NCBI RefSeq assembly: GCF_000014585.1
Contig: NC_008319.1
Coordinates: 2,232,001 to 2,296,000 of the forward strand
DNA from: Synechococcus sp. CC9311
Lineage (GTDB): Bacteria > Cyanobacteriota > Cyanobacteriia > PCC-6307 > Cyanobiaceae
Reading direction: 5' to 3'
Length of the DNA stretch: 64,000 bases
The translations under genes and the position numbers were made by a program. Positions within the stretch are counted from its first letter, which is position 1; each line of letters opens with the position of its first letter. The notes beneath the pieces are model-generated. The model did not search any database. It was not told where the DNA came from and was given only the letters and a program-made list of their open reading frames with translations. Below are positions 35,570 through 45,008 of this stretch, piece by piece.

Positions 35570-36625
35570 TTAGAGAGCGTTGCCTCGGGGCAGAACCTCT
35601 TCAGGGAAGACGAAGTTTTCGTGCGGCTGGTCAGCCGGTGCCATCCAGGCACGCAGACCTTCATTCAGAAGAATGTTCTTCGTGTAGAAGGTTTCAAATT
35701 CAGGATCCTCAGCTGCGCGGATTTCCTGTGACACGAAGTCATAGGCACGCAAGTTGAGTGCAAGGCCGATGATGCCGATGGCACTGGTCCACAAGCCCAT
35801 CACTGGCACAAACAGCATGAAGAAGTGCAGCCAACGCTTGTTGGAGAACGCAATTCCGAAGATTTGGCTCCAGAAACGGTTGGCGGTAACCATTGAATAG
35901 GTCTCTTCTTCCTGGGTGGGTTCGAACGCCTTGAAGGTGTTCGACTGTTCACCATCCTCAAAAAGAGTGTTTTCCACAGTCGCGCCGTGAATGGCGCAAA
36001 GCAGTGCACCGCCAAGAATGCCGGCCACTCCCATCATGTGGAAGGGATTCAAGGTCCAGTTATGGAAGCCCTGTAGGAACAACAGGAAGCGGAAAATTGC
36101 AGCCACACCAAAGGAGGGCGCAAAGAACCAGCTGCTCTGTCCCAAGGGATACATCAGGAAGACACTGACGAACACCGCAATCGGACCTGAGAAGGCGATG
36201 GCGTTGTAGGGACGAATGCCGACGAGACGAGCAATTTCAAACTGACGCAGCATGAAGCCGATCAGTGCAAAGGCGCCGTGGAGAGCAACGAAAGCCCAGA
36301 GGCCTCCAAGCTGGCACCAGCGGACAAAATCACCCTGGGCTTCTGGGCCCCAGAGCAAGAGAAGGCTGTGACCCATCGCATCAGCGGGGGTGGACACAGC
36401 AGCAGTGAGAAAGTTGCAACCCTCGAGGTACGACGACGCGATGCCGTGGGTGTACCAGGAAGTTACAAAGGTGGTTCCCGTTAACCAGCCACCGATGGAG
36501 AGGTAGGCCGTGGGAAGAAGGAGAATGCCGGACCAGCCGACAAACACAAATCGGTCGCGTTTGAGCCAGTCATCGAGGACGTCGAACCATCCCCGCTGCG
36601 GCATGCGACCTGCAGCGATCGTCAT
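35570..36625 (-). CDS. psbD: Photosystem II D2 protein
   Basis: 351-aa PSII reaction-centre subunit D2, binding P680 chlorophylls, pheophytin, QA and the non-heme iron in the thylakoid. Sequence: [20 protein letters not shown], five membrane helices, chlorophyll- and iron-ligand His residues in [12 protein letters not shown]...[15 protein letters not shown] and [18 protein letters not shown], and the D2-type C-terminus PRGNAL (D1 would end after a processed tail). No psbC overlaps or follows; cyanobacterial psbD usually overlaps psbC, so this is a solitary extra copy. ATG 36625 is preceded by a 12-bp palindrome. Confidence 0.97.
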   Translation of the reverse strand: MTIAAGRMPQRGWFDVLDDWLKRDRFVFVGWSGILLLPTAYLSIGGWLTGTTFVTSWYTHGIASSYLEGCNFLTAAVSTPADAMGHSLLLLWGPEAQGDFVRWCQLGGLWAFVALHGAFALIGFMLRQFEIARLVGIRPYNAIAFSGPIAVFVSVFLMYPLGQSSWFFAPSFGVAAIFRFLLFLQGFHNWTLNPFHMMGVAGILGGALLCAIHGATVENTLFEDGEQSNTFKAFEPTQEEETYSMVTANRFWSQIFGIAFSNKRWLHFFMLFVPVMGLWTSAIGIIGLALNLRAYDFVSQEIRAAEDPEFETFYTKNILLNEGLRAWMAPADQPHENFVFPEEVLPRGNAL

Positions 36626-36631
36626 GAGGGC

Positions 36632-36643
36632 GCTTCATGAAGC
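36632..36643 (-). promoter_or_regulatory. Palindrome in the psbD 5' UTR
   Basis: GCTTCATGAAGC is a perfect 12-base palindrome beginning 6 nt upstream of the psbD ATG and containing the likely GAAG ribosome site. A hairpin here could limit initiation. Structured 5' UTR elements (PhotoRC motifs) have been reported upstream of marine cyanobacterial psb genes, but I cannot confirm identity with them. Confidence 0.4.
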
Positions 36644-36809
36644 TTTACGTTCGTGAGCCTAGAGGCCTGGGCTCTTTTTGCAGGGGCAATACAGCCCAGC
36701 GGGTCATAGATGAGTGAAAATACTCAGGCCTCCGTTTCGTGCTCTTAGTGACGAGAATGGGGTTACAAACACTTTTTTCACTGTGTACGTCGTCGAATTA
36801 GCTCTTCGC

Positions 36810-37046
36810 ATGAGCCCGATGCCTATCTCTGTCCAACGCAAGGAATCGGGAGATGCCGAATCTGTTTATCAACAGGTTCGGCAAGCCCTTGAACAAGGGC
36901 AACCAAGATTGCTCGAGATGACTTGCGAAAAGGTAGAAGGCAAACGCCTCAGCGTTCTCACAAGCGATGTCCTAGCTGTTCAGATTTACGAAAAGACAGC
37001 GGCATCCGGGGGGAGCAAACGCCCGGGCTTTTCACTAGACAGCTAA
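36810..37046 (+). CDS. Small conserved-looking protein of unknown function
   Basis: 78-aa soluble protein: [20 protein letters not shown], then [43 protein letters not shown]. The regular helix followed by strands looks like a real small domain. I do not recognise it. ATG 36810 (or 36819) is chosen; the frame is open back to 36714 but that part overlaps the psbD promoter region. The ABC ATPase GTG follows 5 nt after its stop, suggesting one transcript divergent from psbD. Confidence 0.6.
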   Translation: MSPMPISVQRKESGDAESVYQQVRQALEQGQPRLLEMTCEKVEGKRLSVLTSDVLAVQIYEKTAASGGSKRPGFSLDS

Positions 37047-37051
37047 TCCCT

Positions 37052-37732
37052 GTGGGAACAGACACCAACAAACGAGTTCTTCAGTTTGAAGGCGTGAGTT
37101 TTTGCTGGCCCGGCGGAACCCGCGCTCTGGATCGCTGCAGCTTCAGCGTTCCAGGGCCAGGTCTGTGGATGCTTGTAGGCAGCAACGGGAGCGGGAAAAG
37201 CACCCTGTTTCGAATGATTGGGGGGTTGATCCAACCACAAGCCGGACGAGTGGACTGCAATGTTCAAACGGCCTTGGTCTTCCAAAATCCCGACCACCAA
37301 CTCCTACTCCCAAGTTGCGGGAGCAACCTTCTCCTCAACCTTCCCCCCACTCTTGCCCCGTCCCTCAAACGCAAGCGGATTGCCCATCTGCTTGAACAGG
37401 TTGGACTCGCTGGTATGGCGGGCCGGCAAATTCACACATTGAGTGGAGGCCAAAAGCAGCGCCTGGCAATCGCTGGTGCTCTAGCCAGCGAAGCAAAACT
37501 GCTGCTCCTTGACGAACCGACAGCTCTGCTGGACCCATCCAGCCAAAGCTCGGTTTTGGCAACGGTGCAACAGCTGTGTCACCGCTCACTGAATCCACTC
37601 ACAGCACTGTGGATCACACATCGGCTGGATGAACTGGACCATGCTGATGGCGCAGCAGTCATGAAAAAAGGCAGGATCGGTCATTGGGAGAAAGGCCTTG
37701 CTCTGCGCCGCACGCTCAAGGCACTTGCCTAA
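37052..37732 (+). CDS. ABC transporter ATP-binding protein (ECF/CbiO-like)
   Basis: 226-aa stand-alone nucleotide-binding domain: Walker A GSNGSGKST, Q-loop in LVFQNPDHQLLLP (typical of cobalt/energy-coupling-factor ATPases), signature LSGGQKQRLAIAGAL, Walker B LLLLDEPTALLD and the H-switch ITHRLDEL. The membrane partner is not adjacent, so the substrate is unknown. The start is GTG 37052, since the frame upstream is the shadow of the small gene before it. Confidence 0.87.
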   Translation: MGTDTNKRVLQFEGVSFCWPGGTRALDRCSFSVPGPGLWMLVGSNGSGKSTLFRMIGGLIQPQAGRVDCNVQTALVFQNPDHQLLLPSCGSNLLLNLPPTLAPSLKRKRIAHLLEQVGLAGMAGRQIHTLSGGQKQRLAIAGALASEAKLLLLDEPTALLDPSSQSSVLATVQQLCHRSLNPLTALWITHRLDELDHADGAAVMKKGRIGHWEKGLALRRTLKALA

Positions 37733-37767
37733 GTCAGGGCCTGGCAGTTAAGGTCTCGTGGTCTCAA

Positions 37768-37839
37768 TCCTCGGTAGCTCAGCGGTAGAGCGGTCGACTG
37801 TTAATCGATTGGTCGCAGGTTCGAATCCCGCCCGGGGAG
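37768..37839 (+). tRNA. trnN-GTT: tRNA-Asn (GTT)
   Basis: 72-nt cloverleaf: acceptor TCCTCGG/CCGGGGA with discriminator G, D-arm AGCTCAGCGGTAGAGC, anticodon loop CTGTTAA with GTT, and TTCGAAT in the T loop. CCA is not encoded. The T stem GCAGG/CCCGC has an A-C mismatch at its middle pair, where related tRNAs usually have a complementary pair. Confidence 0.96.
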
Positions 37840-37851
37840 TTTCAAATGAAT

Positions 37852-37882
37852 GTCATCACCTTCAAAGTGGTGACTTTTTTTT
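37852..37882 (+). terminator. Rho-independent terminator after tRNA-Asn
   Basis: GTCATCAC (37852-37859) pairs with GTGGTGAC (37867-37874) around a 7-nt loop, followed by eight T. It is a strong plus-strand terminator 12 nt past the tRNA. Confidence 0.93.
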
Positions 37883-38140
37883 GGCCGTAGCAGCACTATT
37901 TTTTCTTCAAACAGAAGAAAATCTGCACTTGATGCCATCCAAATCAGAAGATTTCCTGAAGAGCCGAGCGAGCCAATCTCCGCGCCACAGCACCAAACCC
38001 CTGTCAGGCAAACGACTTTTGGGCACATGCCAACCATGAAGGCAAGCACCTGAATTCTGCACAAACTGGTTGATCTTGAGAGAATTACTCCTTAATGACG
38101 CGGCACTTCCTCGTCCAACTGTTTTTTCGCCAGCACTTAG
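37883..38140. other. rpaA upstream region without a gene
   Basis: About 260 nt between the tRNA terminator and rpaA. The frames that cross it on both strands run through the tRNA and look non-coding. An AT hairpin (TTTTCTTC/GAAGAAAA, 37901-37921) is present. The rpaA promoter should lie here; TTGATC near 38071 is a possible -35 but no good -10 is paired with it. Confidence 0.4.
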
Positions 38141-38941
38141 ATGAAACCTTCCATCCTGCTGATCGAAGACGACCGGGACATGAGCGAACTGGTAGGTGGC
38201 CACCTGGAGCACAGCGGTTTTGATGTTCAACGAGCCGACGACGGCATCAAGGGACAGGCACTTGCACTGCAGTACACCCCCGATTTAATCCTGCTGGATT
38301 TAATGCTGCCCAACGTGGACGGGCTCACGCTCTGCCAGCGACTTCGCCGGGATGAAAGGACAGCGTCCATTCCTATCTTGATGCTGACTGCCTTGGGTGG
38401 TACGAAAGACAAGGTGAGCGGGTTTAATTCGGGAGCCGATGATTACCTCACAAAACCATTTGATCTTGAAGAACTACAAGCGCGGGTGAAAGCGCTGCTT
38501 AGGCGTAGCGACAGAGCTCCTATCGGAACCTCCGGCAATCATCACGAGATTCTGAGCTATGGGCCATTGACCTTGGTGCCAGAGCGCTTTGAAGCAATCT
38601 GGTTCGATCATCCAGTGCGCCTTACCCACTTGGAATTCGAGCTTCTGCATTGCCTGCTGCAACGCCACGGTCAAACCGTTGCACCCTCTCTGATCCTCAA
38701 AGAAGTTTGGGGTTATGAGCCAGACGACGACATCGAAACGATTCGCGTTCACGTTCGTCACCTACGCACAAAATTAGAACCAGATCCACGCAAGCCACGG
38801 TTTATCAAAACTGTTTATGGGGCCGGCTACTGCCTTGAGCTGCCCACAGGAGACCAACTCGATGGACTCCAGGATGTTCTCGCTCAGGCGCGCCAGGAAC
38901 GGGAGCAAAAAGCTGAGGCGACAAATCGGGCCACGGCCTGA
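38141..38941 (+). CDS. rpaA: OmpR-family response regulator RpaA
   Basis: 266-aa two-component regulator that in cyanobacteria is phosphorylated through SasA/CikA and transmits circadian timing to genome-wide transcription; it was first named for phycobilisome association. The receiver domain ([14 protein letters not shown], phospho-Asp in [17 protein letters not shown]) and winged-helix domain ([40 protein letters not shown]) match the RpaA type, distinguished from RpaB by [14 protein letters not shown]-like and [15 protein letters not shown] segments. ATG 38141. Confidence 0.9.
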   Translation: MKPSILLIEDDRDMSELVGGHLEHSGFDVQRADDGIKGQALALQYTPDLILLDLMLPNVDGLTLCQRLRRDERTASIPILMLTALGGTKDKVSGFNSGADDYLTKPFDLEELQARVKALLRRSDRAPIGTSGNHHEILSYGPLTLVPERFEAIWFDHPVRLTHLEFELLHCLLQRHGQTVAPSLILKEVWGYEPDDDIETIRVHVRHLRTKLEPDPRKPRFIKTVYGAGYCLELPTGDQLDGLQDVLAQARQEREQKAEATNRATA

Positions 38942-38951
38942 TCTTCAACGA

Positions 38952-39935
38952 TCAAAGCCCCATCAAATCTAGAAATGTGACTTCCCAGGCCAACCTGGGT
39001 TGCACAAATGAAAGCAATTGAACGCGTAGCCGTTCGAGTTTTCGGAGTACCTGCTCATTTTTTTGTTCCATCCAAAGGTGCTGCTGCAGCCAGTTGATCA
39101 GCCAAAGCTGTTGCTCGCCATCAAGAGCCTCAGTGAGATCACGCGCGAGCCCCAGAGCCTCGATCGGCTGGGTTGGCAAGGTGTGCAAACGTCCCATCAG
39201 ATCGGGTGAAACACATGACCATTGCTTGACATGGCCCAATAACGCACCTGGAGAACCACCAGCCATTGCAACCAATTCAGGCTGCATGAGCCCTTGCTTT
39301 ACAGCTTCTTGGTCGATCTCAGCGGGCAAACGTTGAAGAACTGACTGCATGTCTTCCGCACTGAGCTGGATCAATCGAATCAGCTGACAGCGTGAACGAA
39401 TCGTGGAAAGCAACCGTTCGGGAGCCGCCGACAACAAGATCAACACTCCATGGCCCGGTTCCTCAAGCGTTTTGAGCAGAGCATTGGCGGCAGCTTCCGC
39501 CATCGCTTCTGGCTCCTCGAGAACAACAAGGCCACGCGACGACTCCAGCGGTTGACGTGAGAGAAAGCGGCTGATGTCTCGAATCTGATCCAACCTCACA
39601 AGGGGAGGGGTTCGCCGACTCACGCCTGCTTCTTCAGCTTCAGAGCGAGTGATCAAACGCCCCTGGTGGCTGTAGCTGGGTTCAACCCAGAGGAGATCAG
39701 GGTGGTTGCGTTCTGCCAAGCGACGCCGCTGGCGTTGATTGCACTGGCCTTCACTGATCACACCCTCGAGGAAGCGCAGAACAGCAAGTCGACGGCCGAC
39801 GCCTTCTGGACCAGCGAAGACATAGGCAGGAGCGAGGCGCTCCTGCTTCAGGGCTGCCTTTAAAAGGGTCACAGCCAGAGGCTGGCCCACCAGATCTGCA
39901 AACAGATCTTGCTCTTCAAGCAACACGTCGCTCAT
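38952..39935 (-). CDS. holB: DNA polymerase III delta' subunit
   Basis: 327-aa clamp-loader subunit with AAA+ fold: LVGQPLAVTLLKAAL, AYVFAGPEGVGRRLAVLRFL (degenerate P-loop, as usual for delta'), VVLEEPEAMAEAAANALLKTLEEP and the SRC motif in TIRSRCQLIRL. It loads the sliding clamp at the fork. ATG 39935 overlaps the tmk stop as ATGA; TTG 39944 is less likely. It is the last gene of the copA-tmk-holB minus-strand operon. Confidence 0.9.
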   Translation of the reverse strand: MSDVLLEEQDLFADLVGQPLAVTLLKAALKQERLAPAYVFAGPEGVGRRLAVLRFLEGVISEGQCNQRQRRRLAERNHPDLLWVEPSYSHQGRLITRSEAEEAGVSRRTPPLVRLDQIRDISRFLSRQPLESSRGLVVLEEPEAMAEAAANALLKTLEEPGHGVLILLSAAPERLLSTIRSRCQLIRLIQLSAEDMQSVLQRLPAEIDQEAVKQGLMQPELVAMAGGSPGALLGHVKQWSCVSPDLMGRLHTLPTQPIEALGLARDLTEALDGEQQLWLINWLQQHLWMEQKNEQVLRKLERLRVQLLSFVQPRLAWEVTFLDLMGL

Positions 39936-40582
39936 CTCTGCCAAGCCGCAGCTCGGGTGAGCAAGGCCGTTTGAATCGCCTCCGCAACCTCCAAAAGCGG
40001 ACGATCGGCCACAACCGACACCCAGTCACGTGCCTTACACATGTCAGAAAAGCCCTCGGAAACACGCTCCAAGAAAGCAAGTCCTTCCGCTTCGATGCGG
40101 TCTTCCTCGCGGCTTCCGCGCCGCTGAACACTCAATGCCAAAGGAATATCAAGCCATACCGTCATGTCGGGAGTGAGCCCTCGTGTGGCAATTCGCTCAA
40201 GATCAGTGATGAGCTCCCGATTGAGACCTCGTCCATAGCCCTGGTAAGCCATCGTCGACCCCGTAAAGCGATCACTGAGCACCCAATCACCCCGCTCTAA
40301 GGCGGGCTGAATAACTCGGTCCACGTGTTGGGCACGATCCGCTGCATACAACAACAACTCTGCTGTAGGCCCAGGGTCAGCATCTTGAGGGGGATGGAGC
40401 AAAAGCTGACGAAGGCTTGTCCCCAGGGCCGTTCCCCCTGGTTCTCGAGTCACAACCAGCCGAGATTCATCAGGCATCAGTCCGCTTTTGGGAAGCCAAC
40501 TGGACAGCTGCTGAAGCTGGGTGGTTTTGCCACAACCATCAATGCCCTCAAGCACCAGCAGTCGCCCCATCTTCCTGGCCAT
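39932..40582 (-). CDS. tmk: Thymidylate kinase
   Basis: 216-aa dTMP kinase making dTDP: P-loop LEGIDGCGKTTQ, DR(x) motif in SDRFTGSTMAYQGYGRG and the LID region RRGSREEDRIEAEGLAFLERV. ATG 40582 follows the copA stop by 2 nt; ATG 40570 (MGRLLVLEG) is also possible and has an AGGAAG directly before it. It is coupled to holB downstream. Confidence 0.94.
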   Translation of the reverse strand: MARKMGRLLVLEGIDGCGKTTQLQQLSSWLPKSGLMPDESRLVVTREPGGTALGTSLRQLLLHPPQDADPGPTAELLLYAADRAQHVDRVIQPALERGDWVLSDRFTGSTMAYQGYGRGLNRELITDLERIATRGLTPDMTVWLDIPLALSVQRRGSREEDRIEAEGLAFLERVSEGFSDMCKARDWVSVVADRPLLEVAEAIQTALLTRAAAWQR

Positions 40583-40584
40583 GG

Positions 40585-42930
40585 CTAGCGCAGCCGCAAG
40601 CTGAGGGCATTCAGCACAACAGACACCGAGCTAAATGCCATGAGCAAGGCCGCCAACGGTGGGGATAACAAGAGGCCAAAGCCAGGCAACAACACACCAG
40701 CCGCAATCGGCAAAGCGATGAGGTTATAGCCAAAAGCCCAAATCAAGTTCTGACGAATTTTGGCCATCGTTCGCCTGGCCAAGCAAAGCGCCTCAGGCAC
40801 CGCCTCAAGCCTTTCCCCGAGCAGCACAAGGTCAGCGGTGTCCTGTGCGATCTGGGTTCCAGTGCCCACTGCGATGCCAAGGTCGGCTGCCGCCAAGGCG
40901 GGGGCATCGTTGATGCCATCACCCACCATCGCCACAGATCCCTGCTCGCGCAAAAGCTCAAGTCGTTCAAGTTTTTGATGCGGCAAGAGCTGCCAAGCCA
41001 GATCAGCGTCGGCGAAACCAAGCTCACGTCCCACCCGTTCAACGGTCTGGCGACGATCCCCACTCAACATGGCGACGGACTGGCCCTGATCTCGTAAGCG
41101 ATGGATCGCGAGCGATGCATCCGGGCGGAGTCGATCGTCGACGGTGACAAGACCCAGTGGATTCTCAGCCAAAGCAACAGCCACTAACGACTGCCCTCGT
41201 TGGACAACCGAATCGAGCGTTTGCTGCTGTTGCTCCGTCCAGGACACCCCTTGCTCACTCAGCCATTCAGGGGAGCCAACGCGCACCAGGCCATCCACTC
41301 CTTGCAAACGGCCCTCCATTCCTGCACCAGGAGTTGTGCGGCTGGACTCGACGCCTAGAAGGGGCAGCTGAAGTCGTTGTGCCTCCTGCAACAGCGCATG
41401 GGCGAGAGGATGCCGGCTCGTTTGCTCAAGACTGGCCGCCAGCTGAAGCGTTTGAGATGGATCTTCGCTCGCTAATACCGAATCAACCAGGGGCCGCCCG
41501 AGCGTGAGCGTGCCCGTTTTATCGAACACCATGCGCTGGACGGAGGCTGCCAACTCGATGACATCACCGCCTCGAAACAACCAGCCCTGCTTCGCTGCCA
41601 AGCCCGACGAGACGGTGATCACGGTGGGAGTAGCCAACCCAAGAGCACAAGGGCAAGCCACCACAAGCACCGCAATGGAGAGCTGGAGAGCTAGACCAAG
41701 TGGCGTCTCAGCGCCAGCACCAAGAGAGCCATGCAGACCATGCGCATGGCCGTGATCCAACATCGCGACAGGAACATCAAGAACTTGAGGCCAGAGACGA
41801 CAACCGACTTGCCACCAAAACAAGAACGTGAGAATGGCAAAACTCACCACCGCATAACAAAACTGGCCGGCCACACGATCGGCAAGGCCCTGAATCGGTG
41901 CCTTCCTAGCCTGAGCTTGCTCCACCAAATCAATGATCCGAGCCAGAGCGGTTTCACGACCAATGCGCTGCACCTCAACGATCAAGGTGGCCTCCAGGTT
42001 GAGGCTGCCGGAACTGAGCTCAGCGCCTGGAGAGGCATCCAGAGGTAGAGGTTCCCCAGTCAGGCTGGAAAGATCCACAGCCGAATGCCCCTCACGCACG
42101 ATTCCATCCACGGGAACGCGATCGCCGGCCAAAAGCTGAACATGTTCTCCTGGTCGCAGCGCCGAAACAGATACCTCACGGATCGCGCCATCGTCCATTA
42201 ACAGTCGCGCAACATCGGGCTGGAGAGCCGCTAAGTCTTGTAGCGCTCGGCCCGTCCGACGACGCGCCCGCTCTTCTAGAAAACGACCTAGCAATACAAA
42301 GCCCAAGAGCATGACTGGCTCGTTGAAGAAGCAGGGCCAACCCACCTGAGGCCAAGCCAAAGCAACCAAGCTGGCCAAATAGGCACTTCCAACACCAAGG
42401 CTGACCAGGGTGTCCATCGTTGGCACCCCCATTCGGGCTGAGCGCCATCCGGAGATCAGGATGGGTCGGCCTGGCCCCACCAAAGCAACAGTGGCCAAGC
42501 CAGCGTGAAAAGGGAGCGAACCAAGGGGTGGAACGTGGACGGTTCCGGCTTCCGCCAGATGACCCACCACGGACAAAACGAGCAAGACAAGAGCGACGAT
42601 TAACTGACGCCACTGCTTCCACCAACCCCAACTGCGATCGGCCTCAACCGCTGCACCGAAGGCATTTGTCTCGCGAGGATGGGCACTGAAACCACGGGCC
42701 GTTAAGGCCTCAACGACTCCATCAAGATCAGCAACCGAATCATTTTCAAAGCGAAGCCAAGCGCTGCGAGTTACAAGATTCACGCTGGCTTCGCACACCC
42801 CGGGTTGATCCAGGAGCGTGCGCTCAACCGAACGCACGCAACCACCGCACTTCATTCCCTCCACGTCTAAAAGCATCGTGGGAGGTGAATTTGAGGCGTT
42901 AGCGGAATTTGTCACAACTGCAGAACGCAT
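40585..42930 (-). CDS. copA: Copper-translocating P1B-type ATPase
   Basis: 781-aa heavy-metal pump. An N-terminal HMA domain with GMKCGGC (~25-31) is followed by membrane helices, actuator LTGEPLP, the metal-binding ACPCALGLATP in helix 6, phosphorylation motif VFDKTGTLT, HP pair in TSRHPLAHAL and hinge MVGDGINDAPALA. CPC plus a single CxxC domain fits Cu+ transport. Cyanobacteria have two (CtaA import, PacS export to the thylakoid); I cannot tell which this is. ATG 42930. It heads an operon with tmk and holB and diverges from ycf3. Confidence 0.92.
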   Translation of the reverse strand: MRSAVVTNSANASNSPPTMLLDVEGMKCGGCVRSVERTLLDQPGVCEASVNLVTRSAWLRFENDSVADLDGVVEALTARGFSAHPRETNAFGAAVEADRSWGWWKQWRQLIVALVLLVLSVVGHLAEAGTVHVPPLGSLPFHAGLATVALVGPGRPILISGWRSARMGVPTMDTLVSLGVGSAYLASLVALAWPQVGWPCFFNEPVMLLGFVLLGRFLEERARRRTGRALQDLAALQPDVARLLMDDGAIREVSVSALRPGEHVQLLAGDRVPVDGIVREGHSAVDLSSLTGEPLPLDASPGAELSSGSLNLEATLIVEVQRIGRETALARIIDLVEQAQARKAPIQGLADRVAGQFCYAVVSFAILTFLFWWQVGCRLWPQVLDVPVAMLDHGHAHGLHGSLGAGAETPLGLALQLSIAVLVVACPCALGLATPTVITVSSGLAAKQGWLFRGGDVIELAASVQRMVFDKTGTLTLGRPLVDSVLASEDPSQTLQLAASLEQTSRHPLAHALLQEAQRLQLPLLGVESSRTTPGAGMEGRLQGVDGLVRVGSPEWLSEQGVSWTEQQQQTLDSVVQRGQSLVAVALAENPLGLVTVDDRLRPDASLAIHRLRDQGQSVAMLSGDRRQTVERVGRELGFADADLAWQLLPHQKLERLELLREQGSVAMVGDGINDAPALAAADLGIAVGTGTQIAQDTADLVLLGERLEAVPEALCLARRTMAKIRQNLIWAFGYNLIALPIAAGVLLPGFGLLLSPPLAALLMAFSSVSVVLNALSLRLR

Positions 42931-42994
42931 TCTTGAACGCTAGGCAGGGCTGCGGATTCCAGTCAGGATGGAATCACACGTTTTTGGGTTTCCT

Positions 42995-43516
42995 GTGCCG
43001 CGCAGCAATCGAAACGACAATTTTATCGACAAAAGCTTCACGGTCATGGCCGATCTCATCGTGAAGCTCCTGCCGATTAATGCCCGGGCCAAGGAAGCAT
43101 ATGTGTATTACCGCGACGGGCTCTCCGCCCAAAACGACGGCGATTACGCCGAAGCCTTGGAAAACTACGAGGAAAGCCTGAAGCTTGAAGAAAACGCGAT
43201 CGACCGGGGCGAGACCCTCAAAAACATCGCCATCATCTACATGAGCAACGGCGAAGAAGAGCGAGCGCTGGAGACCTACCAAAAAGCATTGGATGAAAAT
43301 CCCAAACAACCCTCATGCCTGAAAAACATGGGTCTCATTTATGAAAAACGTGGTCGCACCGCGGAAGAAGAGGGACGTCGTGATGATGCCGATGGCTGGT
43401 TTGATCAAGCAGCAAACGTTTGGACCCAAGCCGTCAGGCTGAATCCAGGTGGTTACCTCGACATTGAAAACTGGCTGAAATCAACCGGCCGCAGCAACGT
43501 GGACGTGTACTTCTGA
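42995..43516 (+). CDS. ycf3: Photosystem I assembly protein Ycf3
   Basis: 173-aa TPR protein required to assemble PSI. From GTG 42995 it reads [20 protein letters not shown], the standard Ycf3 N-terminus, followed by three TPRs ([60 protein letters not shown]) and the WLKSTGR end. The open frame back to ATG 42968 adds nine residues that other Ycf3 proteins lack. It is convergent with radA with a 3-nt gap. Confidence 0.93.
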   Translation: MPRSNRNDNFIDKSFTVMADLIVKLLPINARAKEAYVYYRDGLSAQNDGDYAEALENYEESLKLEENAIDRGETLKNIAIIYMSNGEEERALETYQKALDENPKQPSCLKNMGLIYEKRGRTAEEEGRRDDADGWFDQAANVWTQAVRLNPGGYLDIENWLKSTGRSNVDVYF

Positions 43517-43519
43517 GGG

Positions 43520-44917
43520 TCATGCTTCGTGATCAACAGGATTCACACCAAGGGCTAAGACAAGCGCTTCGGTGATCGAGCCAGCTTCGTGCAGCTCCAA
43601 GTTCAAGCTGGCCTCCCCCTTTCCGAGTCCACACCCTTTAGGAACCACTGCTCGTCTGAATCCAAGACGGACGGCCTCTTGCAAGCGCAGCTCCAACTGC
43701 CCAACAGGCCTGAGCTGCCCACCCAGGCCCAGTTCACCAAGCAGGACGGTACCTGCCGGCAAGATGAGATCGCGATAACTCGCCACAACAGCAGCAGCCA
43801 CACCCAAATCAGCCGCAGGTTCCTCTACATCGAGGCCACCAGCCACAGCGAGGTAGCAATCGAAACGTGACAGGGGCAGGCCCATGTGCTTTTCGAGCAC
43901 CGCCAGAATCTGATGCAAGCGATTCACAGCAATCCCTGTGGCCGTGCGTCTTGGACTCGCATAGCTCGTGGTGCTGACTAATGCCTGGAGATCTACAACA
44001 AGAGGCCTGGTGCCCTCACAGGCAACAATCGTCGCAACTCCGCTGGCCTCATCACCACTCAGGAACAACTCGCTCGGGTTGTTGACCTCAATGAGACCTT
44101 GGCCCTGCATTTCGAACACGCCGAGTTCATGAGTGGCACCAAAGCGATTTTTAACGGCACGCAGAAGTCGATGACTGGCAAAACGATCCCCCTCAAAGGT
44201 GAGCACGGCGTCTACCAAGTGCTCAAGGACCTTCGGTCCTGCTAACAGGCCCTCTTTGGTCACGTGGCCGACAAGCAGCAAAGCCGTGTTCTGACGCTTG
44301 GCTAATCGCTGCAGAGACGCGGCACATTCCCGCACTTGAGCAACAGATCCCGGAGCGCTCGACAGGTTGGCGTCATGCAGGGCCTGAATGCTGTCGATGA
44401 TTGCAACATCGGGCTGCAGAGCCTCGAGCTCCTCCAACACCAACTCAAGGTCTGTTTCGGCAAGCAGTTGAAGTCCCTCGCTCTCTCCACCCAAACGCAG
44501 CCAGCGCAACTTCACTTGCTGAGCTGATTCCTCAGCGCTGACATACAGAACGGAAAGCCGGTTCGCCATGACCGATGCGCTTTGAAGCAGCAACGTGCTT
44601 TTACCGATCCCTGGGTCACCCCCTACAAGCACCAGCGAACCCGGTACAACGCCACCGCCCAAGACGCGATCCAATTCTGGGTAACCGCTCTCGAGACGTT
44701 GAATCGGCCGATCACCCAGATCGGCCATGGCGGTTGAACGTCGCGCCACTGGAGCCTTTGCTGACTCGGCAGGAGCGCGTCTGCGCCTGCCGTCGTGTTT
44801 CGGAGCGGTTTGCTCGACCAAAGAATTCCAGCTACCGCAACTACTGCAGCGGCCAAAAAACTGCCGAGTCTGCGCACCACAGCTCTGACAAACAAAAATT
44901 GAAGCGGGTCGGGACAC
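43520..44917 (-). CDS. radA: DNA repair protein RadA
   Basis: 465-aa RecA-like recombination helicase (Sms). N-terminal C4 zinc finger (CQSCG...CSSCGSWNSL), Walker A GGDPGIGKSTLLLQ, the KNRFGATHELGVFEM motif specific to RadA and a C-terminal Lon-like domain (GLDVEEPAADLGVAAAVVAS). It processes recombination intermediates. The start is GTG 44917. It is divergent from rpaB with a ~90-nt spacer. Confidence 0.94.
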   Translation of the reverse strand: MSRPASIFVCQSCGAQTRQFFGRCSSCGSWNSLVEQTAPKHDGRRRRAPAESAKAPVARRSTAMADLGDRPIQRLESGYPELDRVLGGGVVPGSLVLVGGDPGIGKSTLLLQSASVMANRLSVLYVSAEESAQQVKLRWLRLGGESEGLQLLAETDLELVLEELEALQPDVAIIDSIQALHDANLSSAPGSVAQVRECAASLQRLAKRQNTALLLVGHVTKEGLLAGPKVLEHLVDAVLTFEGDRFASHRLLRAVKNRFGATHELGVFEMQGQGLIEVNNPSELFLSGDEASGVATIVACEGTRPLVVDLQALVSTTSYASPRRTATGIAVNRLHQILAVLEKHMGLPLSRFDCYLAVAGGLDVEEPAADLGVAAAVVASYRDLILPAGTVLLGELGLGGQLRPVGQLELRLQEAVRLGFRRAVVPKGCGLGKGEASLNLELHEAGSITEALVLALGVNPVDHEA

Positions 44918-45008
44918 GTCGAACTATGAAGAAAGTTGGCTTTCGGTGAATGAATGGGGCCTCCATCCATTTATCTGTAGCCAATACCAGTACGAAATAA
45001 GTTCGGAT

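Noticed and set aside
35570-36625. First reading as psbA (D1)
   Set aside because: The N-terminus [20 protein letters not shown], the QA-site sequence and the C-terminal PRGNAL are D2 features, so it is psbD.
37758-38064. ORFs of 60-107 codons crossing tRNA-Asn and its terminator on both strands
   Set aside because: They translate through a structured tRNA and a T-run terminator and show no protein features.
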